Positions 44,914 to 56,778 of a stretch of DNA of 64,000 bases are shown here, in pieces. The position numbers and the translations under genes are program-made. Origin of the DNA: Ascocoryne sarcoides NRRL 50072 (Eukaryota > Ascomycota > Leotiomycetes > Helotiales > Gelatinodiscaceae); assembly GCA_000328965.1 (NCBI GenBank), contig KB205950.1, positions 443,441 through 507,440 on the forward strand, written 5' to 3'. How positions within the stretch are numbered: position 1 is the first letter of the stretch; each line of letters opens with the position of its first letter. Under the pieces are notes generated by a model. The model saw nothing but the letters and a program-made list of their open reading frames with translations. It ran no database searches and was not told the DNA's origin.

Positions 44914-47418
44914 CAAGAAGTGACAATATAAAACAAGTCAGTCATGCCTGCAAGTGGAATGTGAAGCTAATTCTATGATTGTCATTGTGCGACTCGAATC
45001 AATCGACTAGATACGAAGATAGCAGTATAGCGCTACTTGAAACTGGTACGTAAGAAAATGGCTAAAAAGTGGTTCTGAAAGGGTGCCAGTGCGGTCACTG
45101 TACATTGACGTGACTAGTGCGATCGTCTCCTTGTATGCAAGCAAGCTTCACCCCGCACTACTCGAACTCCTGGGTCAGCGCCTCGAACCACTTCAAGTCC
45201 AATACACCTGATGGTAGCTTATCCCGATAACGGCAAATCCGATACAACTGATGTTGTTGAAAGCTAGTTCGAAGAGTGGCTAGGTGGACGGTTAAATATG
45301 GGGAGATCGGAGGCTTCGAGCTGGGCTAAGATGGGGCTGATGTATAGTCGGATCAGCCCCCTAGTAGATGCAAGTAGCCGGTACCTCCTACCCGTAAGCA
45401 CCAACACTCAATTACCAACCGAATTCGTGGGGTCGGATGGGTAAAAGGCGCTGTTTGCCCATTCGAATTTGTAATATCCCATATTGCGGTGTCATAGAAT
45501 TCTTTGAGGTTTGTCAATGCAGCTCGGTCGTCCCATCTCGAAGGAGGATGCCACTGATATCAACGCAACTTTGCGACAGCTTCAATATGCCCAACGTCAA
45601 CATTGATATTTCAACAAACAAATCCCTTCCGAGGAGCAAGATAATCAATCTGCAGATTCTTATCATCGAATCTAGCTTTTGATAACATATGATTCCACCT
45701 AGAGCGGTATCGGAAGGAACGCGGTCATGTGACCTGGGAATATGGGGTTTCCTCTTCGTCCTCAGTCGAACCATGAGAGAATCGATGCTAGGAACTCGCC
45801 TGAGACCTTTCAAAACTTGCGCTTTGATAAGCTGCGGTAGATCAGGAGATTGGCATAAACAAGTAGAGAAGAGGAGAAAAGTACTGAATCAGATGGAGAC
45901 CAAGGAACAGCTGACGAGCAAGTTGTACTAAGCAAGACTCTTTTTGAACTGATAATAAGGCCCAAGGGGTAACTAGAACTAGACTCTAATCTAATCCAAC
46001 CTGGGATGTTTTAAGCGGTTGATTCCCTTGAAACACTAGATAGTGTATAGCGAAACAAGATACAAGAGTTCCTGTACTCCCAACTACTTTTGACTATCAG
46101 CAGCCACCGCTAACACGATCATAAACAGCAAAAAGATAAAAACCACATAGAGCGCATCAAGAACATCCGTTCAACCTCTCCGTCAGGCCATTACAGCAAT
46201 CGACTTCGAAAAGATTATAACCAGCCCACACCAGCTTAAAGCCTAATCGCAACATGAGCGACTTCGCTCCCCCCCCAAAACAACAGTGGACGATACTGAC
46301 CATCCATAGACTATATGTAGTAAGCGTCACCATCTGGTGGCTTAATGCTTAATCCAGCAGCGAAGATTTCCCGCCAAAAATTGAAGAGTCTTAAATCCGA
46401 TCGCTCTATGCGGGACCGGAAAATCAACGCGCCGGCTTCGGGTAAACAAACCGTTGTGCACGAGGGCGCTGTTGGGGGCTATTAATAACACCGGAGAAAA
46501 AAAGGCGGCGGAAGTCAGCACCGCGAGGGAGGAAATATCCACCACTAGAATTAATAATACTCCGTTTAGTGCTTTTTGGCTATTTCTCCATTTGCCCGAG
46601 ATACCTAGAGTGGGAGAGGAATAGGCATGAGCTCGTGCACGAGTGGAAATCATCAGCTTTAAGGTATTGTCTATAGGATTAAATTAATTACCCGGTGGAA
46701 ATGGTTACCTCTTCACCCTCGATAGTCTCTATTCGATGCCCTATCCATTTCTGAACGTCTGCCTGCTTTAATGCCTCCCATTATGTTGTACTTCGAAGTA
46801 TATTAAGGACTTTTATGCACGGACCAGACCAGTTCATTTAAAATCTCGCCTTCGCCTTTTCAGTATAGCAATTATACCTTTTTCCACTCAGGGCCGCACG
46901 AAGTCGACAGTCGAGAGAATAGGAACCGCTAGAGCTTAGCTTTCCTTCCTTTGCACAAGAGAGGAATAAGTAATATCATCTTCAAAGTATTTGCGGCAGT
47001 TAATGCATGACCTTCAGACCAAGTGAAAGTCGCTCAAGGACTAGGTAGGTGCCTGCGGATATTCTTACCCTTAAGCCTATGCCCAGGAGGAGAATTCCTC
47101 ACCCTCGAATCTTGAGCTTTTACTAGCATATAATTTGGTAAACTCTGCTTCAATAGAACCCTGGATTAGAGACAACTTGAGTTTTGATTGAACGAGAGAG
47201 TTAATAAAATAAAATAAAACAGAATCAGGGTCGAAGTAAACCTAACGCCAACAAGTACTGCACGCTGAGAATGAACCGGCAATTATGTTTCTTGACTTTG
47301 CTAATTATCACCACCATCAAATGTTACCTACCACAACACCATTACCCACGTGAGTACATTTCCCCATCCTCTATATTTTCTTTCATATCCGACCAAAACA
47401 TGTTGCACCTTGCCTTCC

Positions 47419-49253
47419 TCAAACGACTTCATAATCTGCCTCCAACCCTTCCTTTGATTTCTCAATGCCTGCTAGACCCTGGAAAAACTCGCTCAGTCCC
47501 CAGGCTCCAGGGTCGGGCACTTGCTCGAACCCAGACCCGCCAACATAGACTGTCCGTCCGAGACTAGCCTTCATGCCCTTGGTGCCCTCAGCACCCTTCC
47601 TCGATGCCTCAGCTGCTTTCTTTAGATCACCGGTCGAGGCAAGAGTCTCAACAAATGGTTGCAAGGCATCAACTAGCGTTCTGTCTCCGGGCCGAGCGGG
47701 AGTATACTTAGACAGGGACGCGGAGGCCTCTACAAGCGCTGCACCCCAAATCTTAGGGGAAGCCTTGCCTGAACCTTGCTTACGAAGGCCAGCGGCTAGG
47801 GCATTAAGGTAGATGGAGTAGAGAGCTCCAGATGTACCGTCCATGTTGCTTTCGACGACTGGAATAATCTTAGTAACATCCAGAACCGCATCTCCGGTAA
47901 AATCGGACTGCGAGAGCATCTTGAGAATTGCTGAGAAGCGGTTAGCAATCGCCTACAAAATAAATCAACAATCAACATACATTCTGCACCCCTCTTCAAT
48001 CCAATACCGCAATCGCCATCCCCAACAACCGTGTCATACCTCGTCACATCTGGCTCGGCCTCAATGACCCTCTCTAGGGCAGCTGTGAGATTCAACCTCG
48101 CGATTTTTGGGTCTTGAGTCAGTCCGCTAGGCTTGGCCTCTTCTGATAAAGAAGTACTTTCCCTCGTCTGGGTCGACTTTGCTTCCCAAGTCTTCTTTTG
48201 AATCGGCGCTGCCCATCCGGTCACTTCACACGGGGCATCCAGCAACTGCAGCATGCTGGGGCCGCCAAGGTTTGTGTTGACGACATTCAGAATGGTAATG
48301 CTGAATCCCAGTCCATTCAGGGAGGTCATATATGTTCCGGCCAAGATCCGAACGGGTTTGATGTTGTATGATTTCCCGAGTTGGCCAACAACCTCTGCGG
48401 TGATTCCTCCAAGCTCCAGAACACTAACCCCACCAAGATTATTGATCATGAGGACAACCTCGTTTGAATTAACATTCAAGAATGCCCGATCTTCATCCTT
48501 GGGATCTAGCAACTGCTCCAGCATCCGCTTGACCAGCTCAGGGAGATCGACTTTAGCTCGTCCACTTCCAGGCTCGTTATGAATGCCCATCCCAATTTCC
48601 ACCTCTTCTGCTGTGAGGTGGTCGTCCGAGTTTGGATCAACGCGAGCTCTCCCAGGAACATGGACATGCTCAAGACTTGCTCCGACACTGACGAGGTTGT
48701 CCGCTACCAGCTTTCCAACCTTGTAGACATCTTCCAAGCTCGCTCCTTGTGCAGCCAAAGCGCCCGTAATCTTGTGTACAAGCACAGTACCTGCAATGCC
48801 TCTTCTACCGACCTTCCCCGCTGCCTTCCTCCCCACCCCGACATCATCTCCCACAACAAGCATCTCAACCTTCAACCCCGCAGCCTTGGCCTTTTCAACA
48901 CCCATACCAAAATTCAAAACATCTCCGGTATAGTTCAGCACCGTGACCAGTATTCCTTTCTCGCTATCGACTCGTGACATGATACCTCGTCGGATCTGCT
49001 CCGCACTAGGCGATGCGAAGATTGTGCCTGCCACAGATGCTGCTAGGGCTCCATCTCCCACAAAGGCTCCAAAGCTAGGCTCGTGGCCACTTCCACCTCC
49101 CGAGACGATCGAAACCTGTGCCGGGAACCCCGGACGCCTGTAGACGATCTTGTTCTCGGCATCGAGGGCGACGGAGGGGTTGGTCAACGTGAGCGCCTGG
49201 AGCGCCGAGTTGACGAGATGCGTGGGGTCGTTGATGAAGTGCTTGGACGACAT
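47419..49253 (-). CDS. DAK1: Dihydroxyacetone kinase (two-domain DAK)
   Basis: Phosphorylates dihydroxyacetone to DHAP with ATP; cytosolic, used in glycerol catabolism and detoxification. Exons (complement) 47981-49253 and 47419-47930 give 594 aa, the usual length for the fused eukaryotic enzyme. The DAK1 (DhaK) domain covers about 1-340 with SGGGSGHEPSFG (H57) and the substrate-linking histidine in GMGIHNEPGSGR (near residue 224). The DAK2 (DhaL) ATP domain has VVGDGDCGIGLKRG, with D412 and D414 as metal ligands. The intron uses GTATGT and an acceptor after GCTAACCGCTTCTCAG. The start at 49253 (MSSKHFIND) is the family start; the frame is open further upstream, where a leader intron is likely. 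Divergent from CSL4 with 425 bp between the start codons. Confidence 0.93.
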
Positions 49254-49678
49254 GATTGCGGGACTGAGGAGGGAAGAATTGTAGAGCTGCAAGAGATGCT
49301 TTAGTTGGAAGCTGGAAGCAGGACATAAGAGGCTTACATACATGTAAGAGCGGAGGAGGAGATTTTCCGTTAGCCCATATCTCAAGTATTTTCAGATTCT
49401 CGATCGGAGTGAGATAACGCGGGGTTCCTCTTTGTCCTCCAAAGAGGGGTGGGAGCTTGGGCGTGCTCTGCCGAGGCGTGGGTGTCCCGTGGAGAAATTG
49501 GAGCTGATGCCTCCAGCATTTCCACGAGTGGGGTTTCTTCCCTGACCTGACACACACGGGCAGATCGGCCGACCTTCCCTGCGGAGAACCTGCGTCGAGA
49601 TGGAATCCATTTTTCAACCTCCTCACTCTCGCTCGACCACCAAACCACGATATCCAGACGCATCCTTCAGCCGCAATA
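49254..49678. other. Shared DAK / CSL4 divergent promoter
   Basis: 425 bp between opposing start codons. The minus-strand sequence near 49340-49280 holds a GTATGT donor and a TTGCAG acceptor, consistent with a short DAK leader intron. The long minus-strand frames through here match nothing. Confidence 0.5.
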
Positions 49679-50378
49679 ATGGCACAAGGCCTCCCCATCG
49701 CTGTGCCAGGACAGCTGCTAGGCCTCGTGAGTGAATACCAGCCCGGCCCAGGCACGCACATCCACGACTCGAACCTCTACGCTTCCATCCTGGGCCCGAT
49801 CTCGAAAACCACCCCTCCGAAGCCTGCGGGACCGCAGAAGCGTCTTACTAAGATCACGCCTGCGCCCCCCACGGCGCTCCCGACCCTCTCTGTCGCGCGC
49901 AGCATATCGTCAGTTGACGCGAAGGAAGGAGGGCGGTCGAAGGCCGAGATCTTGCCCGAGGTGAACAGCACGGTGCTTTGCAGGGTGACGAGGATCGCTC
50001 CGAGGCAAGCAACGGTGGCCATTCTGGTGGTGGGGGAAACAGTCCTGGATGGGGAGTGGCAGGGCTTGATACGGGTTCAGGATGTCAGAGCTACGGAGAA
50101 GGATAAGGTCAAGATCTTTGAGAGCTTTAGGCCTGGAGATATTGTTCGAGCCGTGGTAGTGAGTGTTTCCTTGGGTTGTGTATGATTTCCGTTGCTCACG
50201 TATCTAGATCTCCTTAGGCGACCAGTCCAACTATTATCTATCAACCGCGAGCAACAATCTGGGCGTTATTATGGCGACAAGCGAAGCTGGGAATGCCATG
50301 TATCCTGTCAGTTGGAAAGAGTACAAGGATCCGGAAACGGGCGCGAGCGAGAGCAGGAAGGTTGCAAAGCCTTTCTAG
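49679..50378 (+). CDS. CSL4: Exosome complex subunit Csl4
   Basis: Cap subunit of the RNA exosome, an S1-domain RNA-binding protein acting in nuclear and cytoplasmic RNA processing and decay. Exons 49679-50158 and 50208-50378 give 216 aa. The N-terminal domain has VPGQLLG followed by GTHIHDSNLYASILG. The S1-like domain carries VNSTVLCRVTRIAPRQATVAI and FRPGDIVRAVVISLGDQSNYYLST across the intron. The C-terminus has LGVIMATSEAGNAMYPVSWKE, the position of the zinc-ribbon-like domain, without obvious paired cysteines. The intron is 49 bases, phase 0. The start is the first ATG of the frame and gives the family N-terminus. Confidence 0.9.
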
Positions 50379-51530
50379 ATAGCACGAAACCCCTCGTGGC
50401 TTTTGGTTGTATATTGCATAGCGTATGGAGTCGAGGCGTCCGTTAGAAGGTTGGAATTACCCCATGGGCCGTGTTCCAATGCACGATACCCAAGGGTTGT
50501 CAGATTCTCTTTTCATTGGCCATAATTACAATGAAGTTACAGTGGCTTTTGTGTCCATAGTAATCAGGATCGTCAAAAATTAGCTACGTTCTTCTAGGAG
50601 AACCTTCAATCTCTTTCCAAACGCGCTGTGTATGTGTATCCGAGGATACCTCTCCGTACGAGAAATAACTAGCCGATCTTGACACGCGAGAATATCCAAA
50701 TCTAAAACAAGCAATACTTGAATTCTCGACACTACACGCTTCAAATTTAACATAAACTTGAGAAATGTGTTTGGAGATAACGCTGATACTTACTTACTGA
50801 TAATGTGGTATAGTATAATCTTTCCGTTAGGGGTTACTTATATTACACATTTGTTACAATCGGTATATTGTCAATATCGGCCACCTTTTTCTCCTACGCT
50901 ATTGAGAAGATACTGACCTCTGTGCTCGCTTAACATCCGACCGTGAGAGATGAGAGGAGAGAGAGATGGGCCTTTCTCCGCAAGACTAAAAATCACTTTC
51001 TTCCAAGACACTCAAACACAAAGAGATGTGGGACAGAAATACTCCCTTCCCTTGAGCATAAACCCAAACAACACACCACATCTATCTACTTTACCCACCC
51101 CCTCCAGAAGTAAACTACCAAACACCAAGAACAACACAATTCCATAGCCACCAAACAGCTACCCTCCTGACAAGACACTCACATGAGCTCAAAAAAGCAA
51201 GCTTTCACAATATAATGAATCAAAACGAATGTATTATACTCAGCATACAGACCAACTACTTTATCCCCAACCAACAAACGATCGTCTTATCCCGCCGAGA
51301 AACTACATTACGGCCACCCGCCCTCAAACCATGCCATCCAAGAATATCCATACTGTCCCAAAGAGTGTCTGTTACGTCCCCCTCTTTCCAAAGCCCCTCT
51401 GCTGGACCATTTCAATTATTTCGCCTGTACCTGTGTGTACGAACAAGATAACGATGGTCTCAACGTCGAGCGCCATCCCCTCTCTTACACCCCTCCAAAC
51501 GACCACAGAGCCACTGCCTAGTACCTACAA
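50379..51530. other. Convergent intergenic region, CSL4 / RhoGAP
   Basis: AT-leaning non-coding DNA with 3' ends of two genes. Short frames at 50950-51147 and 51215-51451 are not recognisable. A plus-strand frame 51229-51741 runs antisense into the RhoGAP 3' coding end and is treated as a shadow. Confidence 0.5.
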
Positions 51531-54500
51531 TCACCCCCCCTCACCACCCCGCCTTCTCTCTACCGTCTCCGTACTCTCCTCCGACCCCCATCCCATCTCC
51601 ATCGGACTCGCCGCCCCATCCCCACCCTGCAAAAGCCTCCTCAACCGCTCGTCGACCTTACTCGAATCCAAACTATACTCAGTGGGAAACCGATGTATCG
51701 GCAACGTCGTACAACTCGACGACCCCTCCATCCTCCCATAAATATTCGATACACCCATCGGCGCCGCTGCCGTCGTCGTCGTCGTCGAATATTGCGTCAA
51801 GATCTCAAGCTGCTTTTCTGCCAACTCTGCCCTCCTCTTCCATCGCTTGATCTCCCTCTTCGCATCTCTCAGCTCGTCGCCTAGAGTCTCAAAATCAAGG
51901 AGCTCCCGAGCTTCCAATTGGCGTTTCAGGTGCTGAAGTTGCTCCGCCTTTGCTGCAAGTTGTTGTTCGAGGCTTTTCATTCTTTGGGAGTGTTCTGGCT
52001 GGGGTTCGAATGAAGGTGTAGGGGGTGGATTAGCAGGTCTCGGTGGAGGGAAGTCGTTGAGAGAGCGTAAGTCATTACCCGAGGATACACCTGTATCTGA
52101 TACGAGAATAGGTTGGACAATGTCCACAGTTTCTAAAGATTTGAAACTCGGCTTTTGGGGTTCGGAAGTAGACCCATCTAAACCTGATCTATGCTCAGGG
52201 GACTCTCTACGACTGATAACATTTTCAAGAGTGACTTGAAGCTCTGCGGACGAGAGCGTTTCCAATGCAGCTCCCCTGGAGTTGGCTTTGGAAGAGTCTG
52301 GATCTTGCTCTTGAAGAACCCTAAATCTTAGTTGTTCATCCTTGAAAGACAAACAGGGTGGCGGTTGAGATGGGACGATGGAGGCTTGGTGTTGAGAATG
52401 TTTATTTACTTCGCTTAAAACTACCACTCGATCGCAATCATTGCGAACTGATCTAAGAGACACCGAAAATGAAGCCAAGCTTGATGATGTAGGCCTTGAC
52501 CTAGTTGGGGAGCCTCTTCCTTCAAGTGATTTTCGAACCGGGCGTAAAGTTACCGAAAATGGATTTGAGGGTTTGGAAGGTTTTTCTTTTCGTGGTGATA
52601 CCCGTTTATCAGGAATCGCTTGGCTTGGCTGAAAAGGCAAGGGGGATATGCCTCGAGGCTGACGTAGCAAACGGCTCGGGCCCGAAGGCTTGAAGCCCGA
52701 TAACTTCTGAAGCTTTTGTTGCCTATCAATGGACGAGGAATTGCGAAGTGCCAAAGCCGTCTTTTCGGAATTGACCGACTTCTGAGACCTTGCTGGCGAA
52801 GAATTTGTTGTATAAGATGCAATCAAACTTTCTCTATGGGACTTTATAGTGCTAGGAGTACTTGGAGTCACCTTGATGTTGGATTTACTTGGGCTCCCCC
52901 TCGTTTGGAGAATGTTCTTCTCTGCAACAATTGCGTTGCTGAACTTCGCAACAAGAGCGGAAACCTTGCTACTGGGGCTTGAGTAGTGACCTCGCTCTGG
53001 TTTTAGCTCGCCACTGCGTTTAGGAGTCACAGGGCTTGCTAAATCTGCATTTTTCGAGGATTGCTTGGTCTCTTGCCCCTCGCATACTTTTGCTAAATCC
53101 TCAGGAGCTTTGCTTTTCTGAATCTGTGCTCGAGATGAAGATTGTGGTAAGGTGGCAGGTCTGTTTTTCTTTGAAGGGGTTGTATCTGAATCTAGAGGAA
53201 GCACGCTGTTAATTAGGCTCCAAATCTTTGTTGCCTCTCCATCAAAAGCGGTGGTTTTATGTACTCTTGTATCATAGACCGGCCCCTGTCTAGGTGACCC
53301 TTCCGACTGATCTAATACTTTTGCAAGAGTCGCAAGAGATGCTAAGTCTTCTTGGAGAGATATCCTTGACAAGGGGTCTTTACTAGGAAGAAGCTTTTGA
53401 TTTGCTCTCAGAAGTCGTATTCGCTTGGGGTCTTCATACGACCTGGAGAATTTACGAATATATTTAGCGGCAGCTCTTGCTGGAGAACCAGCTTCAGTCT
53501 GAATCTCTCGGCGCTTTCTCACTTGTGGTACTTGTAACCCTTTGGGAAGTACCATCCTTTCATATATTTGTTTTGATAGACCTTGTGAAGCGAGATCTTT
53601 AGCGATCGATTCCTCTAAAGGCTTCCTTGGCTCTGGATGAAAATCAATATTTCTGATAAACGCTGAAGTATTAGGATATTTTCTTTCAAGCAACTCAACA
53701 CGGGTATCGAAATCCTGGGTAGTTTGAGGCGGCATCAACGGAAAGCCATCCAATAGCTCGTATATATCTGATAGTTCTTGAGATGAGAGTTTCGCCATTG
53801 CGTTTCCCAAAGGCTTCGTAGGTCTTGAAGCTATTTTCCCATCTCGAAATAACGGCTCGGCAGATGTCTGGATGCTCACTGTTGGATCTTCCGGGAAATC
53901 CTCAACCGCTACCCCATCAAGGGTTTCCGAAAGGCCTGAGCGCCTCTCGTCTTTTAAACATCCGGTGAACGGTAAGAGGGGAGGCATGAAAGGCGACGAA
54001 GGAGGCATCCTTGGTGAAGAATTGACAAATGTTGGCTTCAGCACCCCAACTGGAGCAGATTCTGAATGTTGAGAACTGGGATTTTGGAGAGACGGACGGT
54101 TATATGAGGCATTTGGAGTTGTTGAATTGACAATGAACTTTGTACGAGGGTTTTCCAATCCTAAAGGCGGGGGCATATTTTCCTTATCCGAAGAACTTGA
54201 AAGGTGCAACTGATTCTTCAACCTTGCTGGTGGACTAGGTGGTTCTTCTGACTGATATTCTTCCACTGTTGGAGAAAGAATACCCAATGATCTGTTTCTC
54301 GAGAGCCGATGGCTCGACATTGGTTTCTGCCTCAACCGTTGTTTCCTAACGGACAAAAGTTCATGATGACTTAGAGTTGAAATTTCATCCGGTAGTATTT
54401 CAATCGGACCATTGATTCCTGTGTATATCATTCATCAGTGATGCGCCAGCAAATGTTAGTTAATAAGTAACTTACGGCGAATGGGGGTCGGAGAGTTACT

Positions 54501-56266
54501 TCTATCTGATTCTGCGAAAGGCAATCGAGATTCATCCCAATCACGAGGTTTTCGAAGGGCAAAGGGCTCTGATACAGAGGGCCTTAGGAAGGGTTTCGCC
54601 TTGGCTTTGGATACACAACTTTTATTCCTAGAAACAATTTTCAGTGCATCTAGATTTCGTAGATGACGAACAACGTCCCTCCAATGTGTTATGAGCATTT
54701 CAGCAATGCTATTGGCAACCTTGACCTTGTCTACGTGGGTGTTGAAAGCCGCACTCCCATCATCCTCGGCGCTCTTGCTCTTCTTTTGTTTTTCTTTTCG
54801 AGATTTCGGGGGACTGATAGGAAGGAGTATTAAGCCCCCATGTGGGTTTGCAAGGCGCATAGTATAGTCTTCCAAGAGATCCCCCACGAGGAGTGGCCCA
54901 AAAACAATACCTAGGGGCCCATAGCCCATGAGATCTGTTGTAGGCAGTGGCCTTCCCCGGTCATCCTCTCTTCGAGCAGTCTCGGCGGCGCGGCCAACCA
55001 TACAAAGAAGTCCAAAAACCGCACAAATAAGTTCCCTCCGGAGATGCGACCTTAGCGTAGCTATCGCCAGAGCTATGAGTCTAGCACGGACTTTACTTTG
55101 CTTCGTTCTTGTTGTCTCGGGGTCCCCACGAAACTGGGTGTGGATAGATATGAAGGCATCAAACAGCGGCAGAGAACCAAGAATACCTCCAGGTAATCCA
55201 GAGAGAAACCTTTTGAAGGCAGAAGCAACATCATGCACGTCACATCGAATATGTTCTGGTAAACTTGGGTATCGTACTGTGCCGGCGATAACTTCTCCCT
55301 CGTCATCCATGGTGCAATAATGGTTGTAGAGAGATGACACAATATAGTGAGATCCAGGTATTCGAAAAATGCCTCTTGCAGTAGTTGCTATACACTATTT
55401 AGAGAAGGCCGCGCGAATGGGAAACTCACCTACCATGCTGCACGAGATATTGGGCTGTAGCACGGAAGCATGTTGGCACAGATAGACTCCCGGCTGCGTA
55501 CTCTGTTGGTAAGTACAAAAGACTTGAACCACAAAGGCGGACTAGTTCCTGGAGATCTTTATCTTTCAATTTATCCTTTCTCAGCTTGAGCCTCAAAGAA
55601 TCACTGATACTGCGTTTATGTTTGATTGTTCGATCTGCCTTTAGGTTCACGCTCTGAGTAGAAGAAGTCCTCCTCAATATCTTTCGAGAAAACCAGCTAG
55701 GCAGTTTAGCAGATGAATTATTGGCGTCGAACTGCAAGGAGCATATGTTAACTCTTTGGGGCTCGTAGAAGAGGGCATGAGACTCTTTACGTTGAAAACG
55801 TCATTCTCATCTGGTACCATTGATCGAACGCCATGCTGACCAACCTCGTTAGCAGCAATAGAATATTAAGAATGCAAGAGAATACCTTTTTGGCCAAGCG
55901 ATTGTACTCTTGGACGAAGTCTGTCCTGTCTTCAGTTTCATCCTGGTCAGACAAAATCTCGCCACTGGAGGATGTCCATGTGTTGCTGGTTTGGTTCTCT
56001 CTTCTCGATTTGCAGCCATTATGAGTATCTTCAAAAGCATCCGACTCTTCGGACTGGCCGTTCCACTCTGTATCGTTTGGCTGGGCTACCGAGGAGTTGC
56101 TAATCGAGGTTCCGCGTTGCGATCCTTTCGACCTTTTGGCCAGAAGCTTATGTGCGATAGTCACATCGTCGAGGAGGCTTTCGGGGAATTCAACATCCAG
56201 ACGCGGCGCCAATGATAATGCTGCTGAAGACGATCGAGGAATAAGACCGATACCTGATAGAGGCAT
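51531..56266 (-). CDS. Large RhoGAP-domain protein with disordered tail and C-terminal coiled coil
   Basis: Predicted Rho-family GTPase-activating protein. Five exons (complement) 55886-56266, 55791-55835, 55430-55731, 54476-55374 and 51531-54418 join in frame to 1504 aa; exon two is only 45 bases. The RhoGAP domain spans about residues 205-440: VPTCFRATAQYLVQHGRGIFRIPGS holds the arginine-finger loop (GIFRIPG), then VASAFKRFLSGLPGGIL and MGYGPLGIVFGPLLVGD. In typical RhoGAPs the segment after the lysine reads FLRELPEPL; here the second arginine and the PEPL are changed, so activity may be weak. It is followed by about 900 Ser/Pro-rich residues and a charged coiled coil near 1350-1417 (MKSLEQQLAAKAEQLQHLKR). 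Similar fungal proteins include Msb1-like morphogenesis factors, a possible alternative name. SNF4 lies just upstream in tandem. Confidence 0.8.
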
Positions 56267-56778
56267 GGTGTTGCATGAAGCCTCGACACCTCCGATTTTC
56301 CAAAAAAAGAAATGTAAAATCACAAGAAACCAACTCACAGAATTCCGTAAGGGGTAGGTAAAGTTTGAGGTTCGACCTCGATTGCGACTGCTATATTGTG
56401 ATAGAACTTGACCCCGCCTGCTAAACCGAGTAATAAGTTATACAAACTACCACCTCCGATTACGAAGACATTTCCGTATTTCGTTCTAAATCTCCAACCA
56501 AATATGAACCATCTTATCCCAACCATATCCATGTGCAAGTTATATCGCCTATATGCTCCCCTACCTTTTACAGTCATTGGGGTTCAACCAATAATGGAAA
56601 GACCATCGTTTGAATTCCATGATGGAAAAAAATCTCAACCATGGTATTGTAAACTGGCGCGCAAAGAGATCTATGAGAGCCTCGCAGTATATGCCCAAAT
56701 CTCGTCCGAACGCCTGTTCGCTATGCAACAACGCCTCCCTCAAATCCGAAAAATCACCGTCACCCAACCCACTTGCGC
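56267..56778. other. RhoGAP 5' flank / SNF4 3' flank
   Basis: 512 bp between tandem minus-strand genes. A minus-strand GTGAGT at about 56342 could start a leader intron. The frame at 56335-56577 (-) is unrecognised. Confidence 0.45.

Larger units (their letters stand above)
44708..47418. other. Permease 5' flank / DAK 3' flank
   Basis: No gene supported. Unrecognised short frames: 45437-45682 (+), 45514-45813 (-), 46342-46653 (-) and 47271-47567 (+, partly antisense to the DAK 3' end). The proximal 500 bp probably contain the permease promoter. Confidence 0.5.

Noticed and set aside
45130..45200. Possible tRNA B-box-like sequence (GGTTCGAGG on the minus strand)
   Set aside because: No acceptor stem or A box can be placed around it.
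51229..51741. 170-codon plus-strand frame
   Set aside because: Partly antisense to the RhoGAP coding end; composition mirrors the Ser/Pro-rich gene on the other strand.
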